In this document: positions 25,052 through 35,300 of the stretch, in pieces
Position numbering within the stretch: position 1 is the stretch's first letter
How the letters are laid out: each line of letters starts with the position of its first letter
Origin: an uncultured Clostridium sp.
GTDB taxonomy: Bacteria; Bacillota; Clostridia; TANB77; CAG-508
Direction of reading: 5' to 3'
Assembly: GCA_900552555.1 (NCBI GenBank)
Contig: URZW01000001.1
Span: 62,001 to 126,000 of the forward strand
Length of the DNA stretch: 64,000 nt
Position numbers and translations under genes: made by a program
Notes under the pieces: model-generated
What the model was told of the DNA's origin: nothing
Seen by the model: the letters and a program-made list of their open reading frames with translations, nothing else
Databases searched by the model: none

Positions 25052-25261
25052 TTATTCTCCTTTGAAACCTGCATCTTCAATTGCCTCTTTAATGTTTTCT
25101 ATATTGATTTTTGTTTCATCATATTTTATTGTTGCTTTCTTTTCTTCTAAACTTACTTTTGCTTTTTCTACTCCCTCTAAATTATTTAATATTTTCTCTA
25201 ATCTTGTTGAGCATCCTGCACAGTGCATTCCTTCTATTTTTAAATTTGTTTCTTTCATCAT
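25052..25261 (-). CDS. copZ: Copper chaperone, HMA domain protein
   Basis: A 69-residue single heavy-metal-associated domain with the Cu+-binding motif GMHCAGC (Cys14, Cys17) and the usual beta-alpha-beta pattern (EKAKVSLEEKKATIKYDETK). It would deliver Cu+ to CopA, encoded 5 bp downstream. Two ATGs are adjacent; either fits the AAGGAGG site. The two genes form a minimal copper-export operon. Confidence 0.93.
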   Translation of the reverse strand: MMKETNLKIEGMHCAGCSTRLEKILNNLEGVEKAKVSLEEKKATIKYDETKINIENIKEAIEDAGFKGE

Positions 25262-25309
25262 ATTTTCCTCCTTAAATTTTTATTTTTAAATACAGTACTT
25301 ATTAAATAC

Positions 25310-25876
25310 TTAAAAATTCAGTATTCCTAAATGTTCTAATAATATTTTTAGCCCTAATAAAATAAGAATAACTCCACCTACAAATTCCGCTTTATTTTCG
25401 TATTTGTCTCCAAATCTATTTCCTACTTTTGTTCCAATTACTGATAATACAAATGTAATTGTTCCTATAAGTGTAATTGCTAAAATTAAATTAACCCTAA
25501 AAAATGCAAATGTTATTCCTACTGCTAGTGCATCTATACTTGTTGCAATTGCTAATATAATCATAGTTTTAAAGCCTACATCACTACTTATATTTTCACT
25601 TTCTTTGCTAAACGATTCTTTTATCATATTTCCACCAATTATTGCTAATAAAATAAATGCAATCCAGTGGTCAAAGTTTGTTATAATGTTTTCAAATGTC
25701 GAACCTAAAAAATAGCCTATAACAGGCATTATTGCTTGGAATCCACCAAAATATAGACCTATTATGCATGCTTTTTTCCAGTCCATTTTTTTCATTGATA
25801 TTCCTTTGCATATTAATACTGCAAATGCGTCCATTCCAAGTCCTATGCCTAATAATATTAGTTCTATTATTCCCAT
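25310..25876 (-). CDS. mntP: Manganese efflux pump MntP
   Basis: A 188-residue polytopic protein with six hydrophobic segments. It shows the two DUF204/MntP signature stretches GIGLGMDAFAVLICKGI (near 11-27, with the conserved Asp) and AIATSIDALAVGITFAF (about 110-126). It would export Mn2+. The ATG follows AGGAGATG. MntP genes are often controlled by a yybP-ykoY manganese riboswitch; I looked in the upstream gap (25877-26042) and did not see one. It is probably separate from the copper pair, 48 bp away. Confidence 0.93.
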   Translation of the reverse strand: MGIIELILLGIGLGMDAFAVLICKGISMKKMDWKKACIIGLYFGGFQAIMPVIGYFLGSTFENIITNFDHWIAFILLAIIGGNMIKESFSKESENISSDVGFKTMIILAIATSIDALAVGITFAFFRVNLILAITLIGTITFVLSVIGTKVGNRFGDKYENKAEFVGGVILILLGLKILLEHLGILNF

Positions 25877-26042
25877 GTTTTCATCTCCTAAGTTTTTATA
25901 TTTAATTTTATTAGGCTTTAAAAATTTTATGTTATTTATATCACATTTTTAAAGAATTATCAATTACTTTTTCTCTATTTAATTCTATATTTGTATGTAT
26001 CCATGCTAATTTCTAAGAAAAAAACGACAAAATACAACAAAA

Positions 26043-26078
26043 AAATGAGACAAATTAGGACTGTCCCACTTGTCTCAT
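26043..26078 (-). terminator. Terminator hairpin after mgtA (GAGACAAGTGGGAC type)
   Basis: AATGAGACAA (26043-26052) pairs with TTGTCTCATT (26069-26078), with an inner GGAC/GTCC pairing. On the minus strand a T run follows. It overlaps the stop codon at 26078. It resembles the dispersed repeat families in carrying a GGAC/GTCC core. Confidence 0.8.
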
Positions 26079-28685
26079 TAAATCCACTCTTTATATTTTT
26101 TAATATACACTCTCTTTGCAAAAGAAGCAATAATACAATACAAAAATGTAACAACAAAAATCATAAACAAATATTTTGCACCAATAGGTACAAGTCCGAT
26201 AGCATTGCCCAATGTTGTAAATGGCACAACAATACCAACTAATATCAATAAAATTGATGATGCATATACATATTTATGAGCATTACTTTGGACGAACGGA
26301 ACTTTCGCAGTTCTTATTATATGCATTCCTACTAAGTTTGAAACTATGCTGTAAGTAAACCAAATAGTCTGAAAATGTGATACATCTCTTAATTTAAATA
26401 CAAACCATAATGTCAAAAATACAACAATATCAAACGCTGAACTTACAGGTCCCATAAATAGCATAAATCTCTTTAAACTCCTGATATCTAGTTTTTTTGG
26501 TTTTTCCAACTGTTCTTTATCAACATGATCAAATGGTAATGTCATTTGTCCAAAGTCGTATATTAAGCCTTCAACTAATAATTGAATTGGTGTTTCCGGT
26601 AAAAATGGCAAAAATATACTTGCCACAATTACAGATACAACTTCTCCAAAGTTGAAACTTGTTGCCATTTTGATATATTTCATTAAGTTTACAAATGTAC
26701 GTCTTCCGTTCTTCTACACCGTCTAGCAATACATTTAAATCTTTTTCAAGTAAAATAATATCTGCTGATTCTTTTGCAATATCAACTGCTGTATCTACTG
26801 ATACACCTACATCTGAGTTCGTTAATGATGGGCTGTCATTTATTCCATCTCCCATATAGCCTACTACATTTCCATTTTGTCTTAATAGTCTTACAATTCT
26901 AGCTTTTTGTATTGGAGAAAGTTTTGCGAATATATTTGTCTTCTTTAATAAACGTATTACCCCCATATCTGGAAGTTTTTCAATTTGGCTTCCTAATACA
27001 ATATTTCTAAAATTTATTCCTACTTTTTCGCATACACATCTTGTTACATCTGCATTATCTCCTGTAAGAACTATAACTCTAATTCCTGCTTTATTTAGTC
27101 TTTTTATAGATTCTTTCGCACTTTCTTTTGGTGGGTCTAAAAATCCTATAAATCCAAGCAATATCATATTTTTTTCGTCTGATACTTCAAAAGTTGATTT
27201 ATTTTCCATATCATTTTTTTGACATACAGCAACAACTCTTAACCCTTCTTTGTTTAATTGTTTACTAATTTTTTTGATATTGTCTTTAATTTCTTTTGTT
27301 ATTTTGCTAACTTGTCCTTTATAATCAACCATAGTACAGATGCTCAATATTTCTTCTACTGCACCTTTTGTAATTAATTGTCTTTTTTCTCCATCTGATA
27401 CAATAACTGATAAGCGTCTTCTAGAAAAATCAAATGGTATTTCGTCTATTATTTTATATTTTTCTGTAAGTTCCATCAAATTGTTTTCAGAAGCTCTTTT
27501 TATTACTGCTTCATCTATGCTTCCTTTTAATCCAGTTTGAAAATATGAATTTAGAAATGCATGTTTCAAAACTCTTATATCTTCATCACCATTTATATTC
27601 AAATATCTTTCAAGTACAATTTTATCTTCAGTCAATGTTCCTGTTTTGTCTGTACATAAGATGTTCATTGCTCCAAAATTTTGAATTGAATCAAGTTTTT
27701 TTACAATGGTTTTCTTTTTTGACATTCTTATTGCACCTTTTGATAAACTTGATGATAAAATTACTGGCAATAATAGTGGTGTTATACATATTGCTATTGC
27801 AACTGCAAATGTAAATGCTGTTACAAATTCATGTTTTTCAACATTTATAACAAATACTAATGGTATCATAAACAACATAAATTTTATTAGTAGTCTACTT
27901 ATGTTTTCAATTCCTTTTTGGAATGCAGTTTTATCTTTTCCAGCAGTAATAGTATGTGCTATTTTTCCAAAATATGTTGAATCTGCTGTTTTTATAACAA
28001 CGCCTTTTGCTGAACCGGATACTACATTTGTTCCCATAAAACAAATATTATCAAAATCTGATATGTTATCTATTTCATCTTCTTTATCTTCTAATTCTAC
28101 AGTTTTCTTAATACTGTCAGATTCACCTGTTAAAGATGACTGCCCAACATATAAGTCTTTTGCTTCAATTACTCTTAAATCTGCTGGTATCATACTTCCT
28201 GCAGATAATACAACAGTATCACCTATTACTACATCTTTAATTGGAATATCTAGCTTTTGTCCATTTCTAATTACTGTTGTTTTTGTTGCAACCATTTTCT
28301 TTAATTTTTCTGCTGCTTTATTTGACCTATATTCTTCAAAGAAATCTAATAAAGTACTTGCTATTACTAATATTGCTATTACTATAATATTTGCATAACT
28401 TGGTGCTTCAGCCAAAATCACGTCTGTATAAATTAATATAAGTGCAATGCCAATTAATATGCAATTAAACGGTGTGACCAAACTTTCCCAAAAATAGTTA
28501 TACCACTTTTTAGGTTTCGCTTGTCTTATTTCGTTTGGTCCTAATCTTAGAAATTTTGCTTCTGCTTCTTCATTTGTTATTCCTTTTTCTGTTATTCTAT
28601 ATTTTTGTATAAATTCTTCTTTACTTATTTTGCTTTCATCTGCATACATTTTATTTATATCTACATCTTCTTTAGTATTTGCCAT
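26078..28685 (-). pseudogene. mgtA: Magnesium-translocating P-type ATPase, interrupted by a +1 frameshift
   Basis: P3B-type ATPase for Mg2+ uptake. The first part (28685 down to about 26709) has the N-terminal KYRITEKGITNEEAEAKF, the actuator TGESDSIKKT, the phosphorylation motif CTDKTGTLTEDK and the hinge MGDGINDSPS. The frame then runs into nonsense after LLDGVEERKT. The other frame supplies the missing part from GRRTFVNLMKYIKMATSFNF through the C-terminal membrane helices to 26078. The 2608-bp span is 869 codons plus one base; dropping the extra base near 26708 (coding strand GAACGGAAGA) gives an 868-residue protein of normal length. The ATG at 28685 has GAGAGG rather far upstream. Confidence 0.87.
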
Positions 28686-28713
28686 CAAAAATCACATTCC
28701 TCTCTTTGCAAAA

Positions 28714-28737
28714 AGTTGAAAAATTGTAATTTTCCAA
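28714..28737 (-). terminator. Probable terminator between nrdG and mgtA
   Basis: GTTGAAAAAT and ATTTTCCAAC pair with one wobble around four bases. On the minus strand TTTTTG follows. It may also lie in the mgtA leader. Confidence 0.55.
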
Positions 28738-28762
28738 CCTTACTTTTTTATATTATGGCACA

Positions 28763-29257
28763 TTATTTTTCAAATAATACAACTTGATTTTGTTTTAAAC
28801 TTTTTTGAACATCAATAACTCTTTGATTTGAAGAACCTTTCCACTTTAAAGTAGGATTATGTAATTCATCAACATATTGTCCATCAACTAAAACATCCAA
28901 ATATTTAGTAACTTCTTTATCTTTTAAATCTTTATCAAATTTAAAGCCTGACCACGCCCACACACTTTTGTTAGGATATTTTGTTTTAAATGCTTTTGCT
29001 AATTTTGTAGTGTTTTCAATGTTTCTAGGATGCATTGGTTCGCCACCTAATATTGATAGTCCTTCAATATTGTCATTATCTGATAATTCCAATATTCTAT
29101 CTATTGTTGCATCTGTGAATTCTTTTCCACCGTTAAAATCATGTGTTTCTGGATTAAAACAATTTTTGCAGTTGAATGCACAACCTTGCATAAATATTGA
29201 TACTCTTACTCCTGGTCCATCTGAAATGTCCATTTTTCTAATTTTATTATATCCCAT
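28763..29257 (-). CDS. nrdG: Anaerobic ribonucleotide reductase activating enzyme
   Basis: Radical SAM enzyme that makes the glycyl radical on NrdD. The 164 residues match class III activases. The [4Fe-4S] motif CX3CX2C is in QGCAFNCKNCFN (Cys26, Cys30, Cys33). GLSILGGEPMHPRN carries the SAM-binding GGEP. The rest is the shortened radical-SAM barrel, with SVWAWSGFKFD and LDVLVDGQYVDELHNPTLKW. It follows nrdD in the same direction; the 158-bp gap between them holds a full inverted pair of the dispersed repeat. Confidence 0.95.
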   Translation of the reverse strand: MGYNKIRKMDISDGPGVRVSIFMQGCAFNCKNCFNPETHDFNGGKEFTDATIDRILELSDNDNIEGLSILGGEPMHPRNIENTTKLAKAFKTKYPNKSVWAWSGFKFDKDLKDKEVTKYLDVLVDGQYVDELHNPTLKWKGSSNQRVIDVQKSLKQNQVVLFEK

Positions 29258-29278
29258 TTTTATTCATCATCCTTTTTT

Positions 29279-29412
29279 GTCCATTTCGGGACGGTTCTTT
29301 TTGGGACATTTTACCAATTTTTGTAATTACTTCTAAATGCTGAAATATAAAGCATTTTTAAAGTTACTTAATTAAATAAAATGTCCCAAAAAGAACCGTC
29401 CCCAAAAGGACA
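29279..29412. repeat. Inverted pair of GGGGACGGTTCT repeats between nrdD and nrdG
   Basis: The left arm TGTCCATTTCGGGACGGTTC then TTTTTGGGACATT (29279-29311) and the right arm AATGTCCCAAAAAGAACCGT then CCCCAAAAGGACA (about 29379-29412) are reverse complements with few differences. The inner part is about 68 bp. As RNA this would form a long hairpin inside the nrdDG message. Confidence 0.88.
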
Positions 29413-29415
29413 TTT

Positions 29416-31575
29416 TTATTCGTCGTCTTTATTATCAATGTGTAAAACTCTTTCTTTTATTTCTTGAGTTCTTCCTTTGTTCCAAAAATTACTTCCAATA
29501 TAACCACAAGTTCTTCTTGCAACATTTAATGTGTTGTGATCTCTGTTTCCACAGTTTGGGCAGTACCATTCTAGATTATCGTCAATTAAGATTTCTCCAT
29601 CATATCCACATTTTTGGCAATAATCTGATTTTGTGTTTAGTTCTGCATACATAATATTGTCATAAATAAATCTGATTATTTGAAGAACTACTTCTAAGTT
29701 ATCTTGTAAGTTTGGGGTTTCTACATATGATATAGCTCCACCTGGACTTAATTCTTGGAATTGACTTTCTAATTTTAATTTAGAAAATGCATCTATTTCT
29801 TCAAATACTGGTACATGATATGAATTTGTTATATAATCTCTGTCTGTTATTCCTTCTACAACTCCAAATCTTTCTTTTAAGCATTTTGCAAATTTATATG
29901 TTGTTGCTTCAATTGGTGAACCATATACGCTATAATCTATATCTTCTTTTTCTTTCCATTCTTTGCATTTTTCGTTTAATTTTTTCATTACTTCTATTGC
30001 AAATTCTTTTCCTTCTCCATTGTCTGTATGACTCATACCTGTCATATATTTAACACATTCGTATAAACCTGCGTATCCAAGTGAAATTGTTGAATATCCA
30101 CCATGTAATAATGGATGAATTGGTGCTCCTTTTGGTAATCTTGCAAATGCTCCATTTTGCCATAAAATTGGTGCAACATCACTTGTTACTTTGCTTAATC
30201 TTTCATGTCTTGCTTGTAATGCTCTGTGGCATAGTTCAAGTCTTTCATCATATATTTTCCAGAATTTATTTTTATCTTTTCCAGATGTTAATGCAACATC
30301 AACTAAATTTATTGTTACAACACCTTGGTTAAACCTTCCATAATATTTTGGTTTGTTTGTTTCTGGGTCTACATATGGTGTTAAGAATGAACGGCATCCC
30401 ATACATGGATAACAATGTCCTTCTCCATTTTTGTCAACTTTTAATTCTTTCATTTTCTTTTCTGATATATAATCTGGTACCATTCTTTTTGCTGTACATT
30501 TTGCTGCAAGTTCTGTTAAATACCAGTATTTACTGTTTTCATTAATATTGTCTTCTTCTAATACATATAACAATTTTGGGAATGCTGGTGTAACATATAC
30601 ACCTTTTTCATTCTTGAATCCTTCTATTCTTTGTTTTAAGAATTCTTCTATAATCATTGCTAATTCTTCTTTATACTCGTCTGTTTCTCCTAAGTACATA
30701 CATACTGATAGGAAAGGTGCTTGTCCATTTGTATTTGTCATTGAATTAACTTGATAATTGAATGTTTGTACACCGTCTGATACTTCTTTTCTTGTATCTT
30801 GTTTTGCATATTCTTCACATTGTTTTTCTGTTAATCCTCTATCTTTATATTTTTTGTAATATTTATCATAACTGCTTTTTACAAATGGTGCTAAATGTGA
30901 TAATGATATTGTTGCTCCACCATATGTTGATGATGTAACTGCTAAAATAATTTGTGTTGCTATTGTACATGCTGTTATAAATCTGTGTGGTTTTTCTATC
31001 ATAACTCCATTCATAATTGTTCCATTTTGTAGCATGTCTTCTAAGTTTATAAGTTCACAGTTTGTTAATGCATTTTGTGCAAAATAGTCTGCGTCGTGGA
31101 AATGAATTATTCCTTCGTCATGTGCTTTTACTATGTCTTCTGGTAATAAAAATCTTCTTGTGATATCTGTACTTGTTATTCCCGCTAAATAATCTCTTTG
31201 TGTTGTTACAACTGTTGCATTTTTGTTAGAGTTTTCGTTGTTCCAGTATTCACTTTCACCTTCAATTAATTCTTTTATTGATTGGTCTGTTGTATTTGCT
31301 TTTCTAACTAATGCTCTTGTGTATCTATATGTAATATATGTTTTTGCTAATTGATATTTTTCTAATGACATTAATTTTTGTTCTATTATGTCTTGGATAT
31401 CTTCAACTAATATTCTTGATTTTTTTAGATCTTCAATATAAGTTATTATTTCTTCAATTTCTGCTTCTGTTGCTTTTTCTTTTCTTGATACTTCTTTATT
31501 AGCCTTTTTTATTGCTATTCTGATTTTTTCTGGATTATAGTCTACTATTGATCCGTCTCTTTTTATGATTTTCAT
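29416..31575 (-). CDS. nrdD: Anaerobic ribonucleoside-triphosphate reductase (class III)
   Basis: Oxygen-sensitive glycyl-radical enzyme making dNTPs. The frame begins at 31581, but the ATG at 31575 (MKIIKRDGSIVDYN) is better spaced from GGGGAGG. An N-terminal ATP-cone (about residues 1-95) gives allosteric control. The ten-stranded barrel core includes HLAPFVKSSYDKYYKKYKD. Counting from 31581, a four-Cys zinc site (Cys655, Cys658, Cys674, Cys677) precedes the radical motif RRTCGYIG, with Gly693 as the radical site. Length matches the family. It supports an anaerobic lifestyle. The activase gene follows after an inverted repeat pair. Confidence 0.97.
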   Translation of the reverse strand: MKIIKRDGSIVDYNPEKIRIAIKKANKEVSRKEKATEAEIEEIITYIEDLKKSRILVEDIQDIIEQKLMSLEKYQLAKTYITYRYTRALVRKANTTDQSIKELIEGESEYWNNENSNKNATVVTTQRDYLAGITSTDITRRFLLPEDIVKAHDEGIIHFHDADYFAQNALTNCELINLEDMLQNGTIMNGVMIEKPHRFITACTIATQIILAVTSSTYGGATISLSHLAPFVKSSYDKYYKKYKDRGLTEKQCEEYAKQDTRKEVSDGVQTFNYQVNSMTNTNGQAPFLSVCMYLGETDEYKEELAMIIEEFLKQRIEGFKNEKGVYVTPAFPKLLYVLEEDNINENSKYWYLTELAAKCTAKRMVPDYISEKKMKELKVDKNGEGHCYPCMGCRSFLTPYVDPETNKPKYYGRFNQGVVTINLVDVALTSGKDKNKFWKIYDERLELCHRALQARHERLSKVTSDVAPILWQNGAFARLPKGAPIHPLLHGGYSTISLGYAGLYECVKYMTGMSHTDNGEGKEFAIEVMKKLNEKCKEWKEKEDIDYSVYGSPIEATTYKFAKCLKERFGVVEGITDRDYITNSYHVPVFEEIDAFSKLKLESQFQELSPGGAISYVETPNLQDNLEVVLQIIRFIYDNIMYAELNTKSDYCQKCGYDGEILIDDNLEWYCPNCGNRDHNTLNVARRTCGYIGSNFWNKGRTQEIKERVLHIDNKDDE

Positions 31576-31634
31576 TTCCATATCCTCCCCTTATTTAAGT
31601 ATGCACTTATTATATATCATCCGGAAAGTTTTTC

Positions 31635-31650
31635 TGTTGCAATTGCAACA
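31635..31650. promoter_or_regulatory. 16-bp perfect palindrome upstream of nrdD
   Basis: TGTTGCAATTGCAACA is a perfect palindrome 60 bp before the nrdD start. On the minus strand a TATAAT sits about 30 bp downstream of it, so it would cover the -35 region or the bases just above. It has operator-like symmetry. It does not look like an NrdR box or a Rex site as I know them. Confidence 0.45.
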
Positions 31651-31790
31651 TTTTATGAAAAAGATTTTTTTGCATTTTTTTGTTGGCTTGGCTCTAAGCT
31701 TTTTTCTTTTGTTACATTTCTATTACATTTTTTGTAACGAATTCTGTAACCTTATCATATTTTATTATGAAGTGTTTCACTACGAATAAT

Positions 31791-31827
31791 AAAGTTGTCA
31801 AAAGGGACGCCCCTTTTTGACAACTTT
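31791..31827. terminator. Strong bidirectional terminator hairpin (TTGTCAAAAGGGACG type)
   Basis: AAAGTTGTCAAAAGGG and CCCCTTTTTGACAACTTT pair almost fully around ACG. It follows the stop at 31834 of the minus-strand gene. The same hairpin type recurs at 63082-63109 and, weaker, at 63121-63148, so it is also a repeat family. Confidence 0.8.
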
Positions 31828-31833
31828 TATTTT

Positions 31834-32301
31834 CTACCAGAATATTAAAAATGTTAAAAATGTACCCCAAAATACTTGTTCTTTTGTCAAGTCCTTTAAC
31901 ATTTCTGGTAATTCTCCTTCTTCTTTTTCGTCTGTAAATTTCATTTCATAATAATCTACATCTTGTACTTTGAAGTATTCTTCAAAATTTCTTGTTTCAT
32001 CATCTCTCATTGTAGATACATCTATGTATTTACTTCCTAAAAATACATCTCTTTCTGAATATAAGTCTATTCTTAAGTATTTATTTTTTATTTTATGTTC
32101 TGAACTATTGTATATACTTCCTTTTATTCTTCCATTTATTTTGGTTGCTTGTGCTTGATACACTGTTACTTGTGGCAAATTGTCTTTTCTTCCTATATTT
32201 TGATATGTTGATTCTATATTTATGTTTATCATTATGTTTGAAAATATGTAAAATAATATTATCCATATTATATATTTTAAAAATGTTTTCATTCTATCCA
32301 T
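31834..32301 (-). CDS. Membrane-anchored protein, possibly FxLYD-type
   Basis: A 155-residue protein with an N-terminal membrane segment (about 8-27), an extracytoplasmic-looking beta-rich domain (VTVYQAQATKINGRIKGSIY, YLRIDLYSERDVFLGSKYID) and a C-terminal hydrophobic end (VFWGTFLTFLIFW). The KNKYLRIDLYSERDVFLGSK stretch resembles the FxLYD domain seen in Firmicutes surface proteins. I hold that family assignment loosely. The ATG follows AAGGAGAAG. It stands alone, between addA and nrdD, with its own terminator. Confidence 0.6.
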   Translation of the reverse strand: MDRMKTFLKYIIWIILFYIFSNIMININIESTYQNIGRKDNLPQVTVYQAQATKINGRIKGSIYNSSEHKIKNKYLRIDLYSERDVFLGSKYIDVSTMRDDETRNFEEYFKVQDVDYYEMKFTDEKEEGELPEMLKDLTKEQVFWGTFLTFLIFW

Positions 32302-32369
32302 GTTACTTCTCCTTTTATTTCTTTATGTTGTTATTATAGCAGAAAAATATTGTAATTTCAACAATTATG

Positions 32370-35300
32370 TCAAATTTCAATTTCCTTACCCAAATAAACA
32401 GAATAAATATAAACTTTCTCCACATTTGTACCCAAAGCATTTTCCAAAGCCTGTTTATACAAATCTAATTGACTCTTATATTTTTCAACAAGTTCAAATT
32501 CCTTACCACTTTCAACATAATCAGTCTTATAATCAACTAAAACAATTTGCCCATTTTCATTTACAAAATATAAATCTATAATACCCTGAACAAGTATATT
32601 TTCCTTTATATCCTCATCATAAATTTGACTTGCTGGAACATTAATATAAAATGGCTTTTCTTGATAGTATTCTTTGGCTTTTCTTAATTGTTTCCAGATT
32701 TTTGATTTTGTAAATTGTAATATTTTGTTTAGATTTATTGCTTGGCTTTCTTTTTCTGTTATTATTTGATTCATTTCTAAATTTTGTATTAATGTTTTTA
32801 TTTTTTCCAAGTCATAATCTTCTTTTGGATTTAATTTTTGTAGGCATAAGTGTGCAAGTGTTCCTTTTTGCGCAGATGTTATTTTGGTTTCTTTTTCTTC
32901 TTGTAAAAACTTAGGTTTCTCAAATGTTATGTTTTGTGTATTAATATTGTCTTTGTTTTCAGTTGTCTTCATATTTGCGTCTTCAGATTCTTCATTATCT
33001 AAACTCTCCAAATTAACTCCTAATTGTTTTTGTTTTATTTGCTTGATTTTTGTAACAGAACTTTTAGTTGGAATGTCAATAGCTAATTTATCAGGATATT
33101 CATATTCTATTTGTCCTTTAATTTGATTTATATCCTTTTTATTAGAATTTTCATTTAACATCTCAATTACATTTTGAGATGTATTTTCTTGTTCATTTTC
33201 TTGTTTTTTATTTTCCAAAACACTACTTGGTTCTATTCTATTCAATTCAAGTAAATCTTCTGTATTAGACTGTTCATACAAATATACAAGTAATATCCAG
33301 TCTAAATAGTCTTTATATTTTTTGACTAAAATAGGATTTATTTTTCCATCTTTTCTTGCATAAATATTTTTTTGTTGTTCAATATCTTCTAATTGTTTTG
33401 AATAATCTTTAGAAATTCCTGTTATTATTAATTTTTCCTTTGCTCTTGTTAAAGCAACATACAAAATTCTCATTTCTTCTGAAATATTTTCATTTCTAAT
33501 GACATTTTTTATTGCTTCTCTTGTTAAAGTATCATATTGAACTTGTGCATTGTAATTAATATATTTAGCACCTATTCCTAGGTCTTGATGCAATAGAACT
33601 GGATTTTTTCTAATGTCTTGCTCATTGAATTGTTTGTTTGCATTTACCAAAAATACAATTGGAAATTCAAGTCCTTTACTCTTGTGAATACTCATTATTC
33701 TAATAACATCGTCATTTTCGCCTATTATTTTTGCTGAACTTAAATCACCTGAATTTATTTTTAGTTTTTCTATAAAGTTTATAAAATTGTATAATCCTTT
33801 AAAGCTTGCCGTTTCATATTTTTTTGCTCTTTCAAATAGCATCTTCAAGTTTGCTTGTCTTAAATTGCCGTTTGGCATCAGTCCCACATAATTGTAATAT
33901 CCCGTATCTGAATAGATTTTCCAAATCAATTCATCTAATGCTAGATATTCCTGTTCTTTTCTCCATGTATTAATTTGATTTAAAAATTTTTCTATTTTTT
34001 CTTTTAATTGTGCATTAACATCAACTTTTGCTTTTTGCATGCAATTATAGAAATTGTCATATTTATCTGATAAACGAATTTCTACAAGTTCATTATCTGT
34101 GAATTTACCTATATTTGACCTTAAAACTGTTACAAGTGGAATGTCTTGCATGGGGTTATCTATTATTTTTAGTAAACTCATAATTGTTTGAATCTCTATT
34201 GAGTCTAGATATTCTTGGTTACTATCTGCAAATACAGGCATATCAAGTTTTATAAGTTCTTGTTCATATATACTTGCCTTGTCTTTTGTTGACCTTAGCA
34301 AAATTGCTATATCTTTGTATGTTATATCTCTAAATATTTCCTTTTTTCTGTCATATACTTGATATTTGCTATCTATTAATTTTTTAATTTTATTTGCAAC
34401 ATATTTTGCTTCAATTTCAATATTTTCCAGGTGTTCTAATTCATCTAAATTTTCCACATCTTCGTCATCAAAATCATCTGAATTTTCATAATATTTATTT
34501 GAGTACTCTTGGCTATCTTCTTCGTTTTCTTCCTCTGTTTTTACATCTATTATATCAATTTCTGTTTTTAAATTTTGTTCTATTTTTTTGTAATCTTCTG
34601 CACCAAAATTTAAATACTCATCTTCGTTATAGTCAACCTCTCCTAATTTTGTGCTCATGATATCCTTAAAAATTAAGTTTGTAAAATCAAGTACATTATC
34701 TCTACTTCTAAAGTTTTTAAATAACTGTATTTTTCTTCCTAGACAATTTGGATCTGTTTCAACTGGCTTGTAATTAGAATATTTATCTAAAAAGAGTTTT
34801 GGCATTGCTTGTCTAAATCTATAAATACTTTGTTTTACATCTCCAACCATAAACATGTTATTTCCTCTAGAAATTGAAGAAAGAATAAATTCTTGCACAA
34901 GGTTACTGTCTTGATATTCGTCAATTGCAATTTCTTCGAATTTTTCTGTGTATTTTTTTGCAACTTCTGTTTTTATTATTTTTTCGTGTTTTTGCCCATT
35001 TTCATCAGTTGTTGTTTCTACACCTTTTACTAATATATTTAAAGCAAAATGTTCTATGTCCGTAAAATCTACTATGTTTTTTTCTCTTTTTCTTTTTGAA
35101 AATATTTCATCAAATTCTATAATCAAATTCTCTAGCTTTTTCAGAATATCATACATATCAAATATATCTTGATTTGACTGTCTTGAATCTGACACAAATA
35201 TTTTGCCTGCTTTTTTCTTGAATTTATCTTTTACACTATCTCTAATTTTTTTTGCTTCTTCTTTAATTTCTGATTCTACTTTTTTTCTTGACCATGACAA

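Noticed and set aside
25877..26042. yybP-ykoY manganese riboswitch before mntP
   Set aside because: The gap is AT-rich with no conserved multi-stem core that I could trace.
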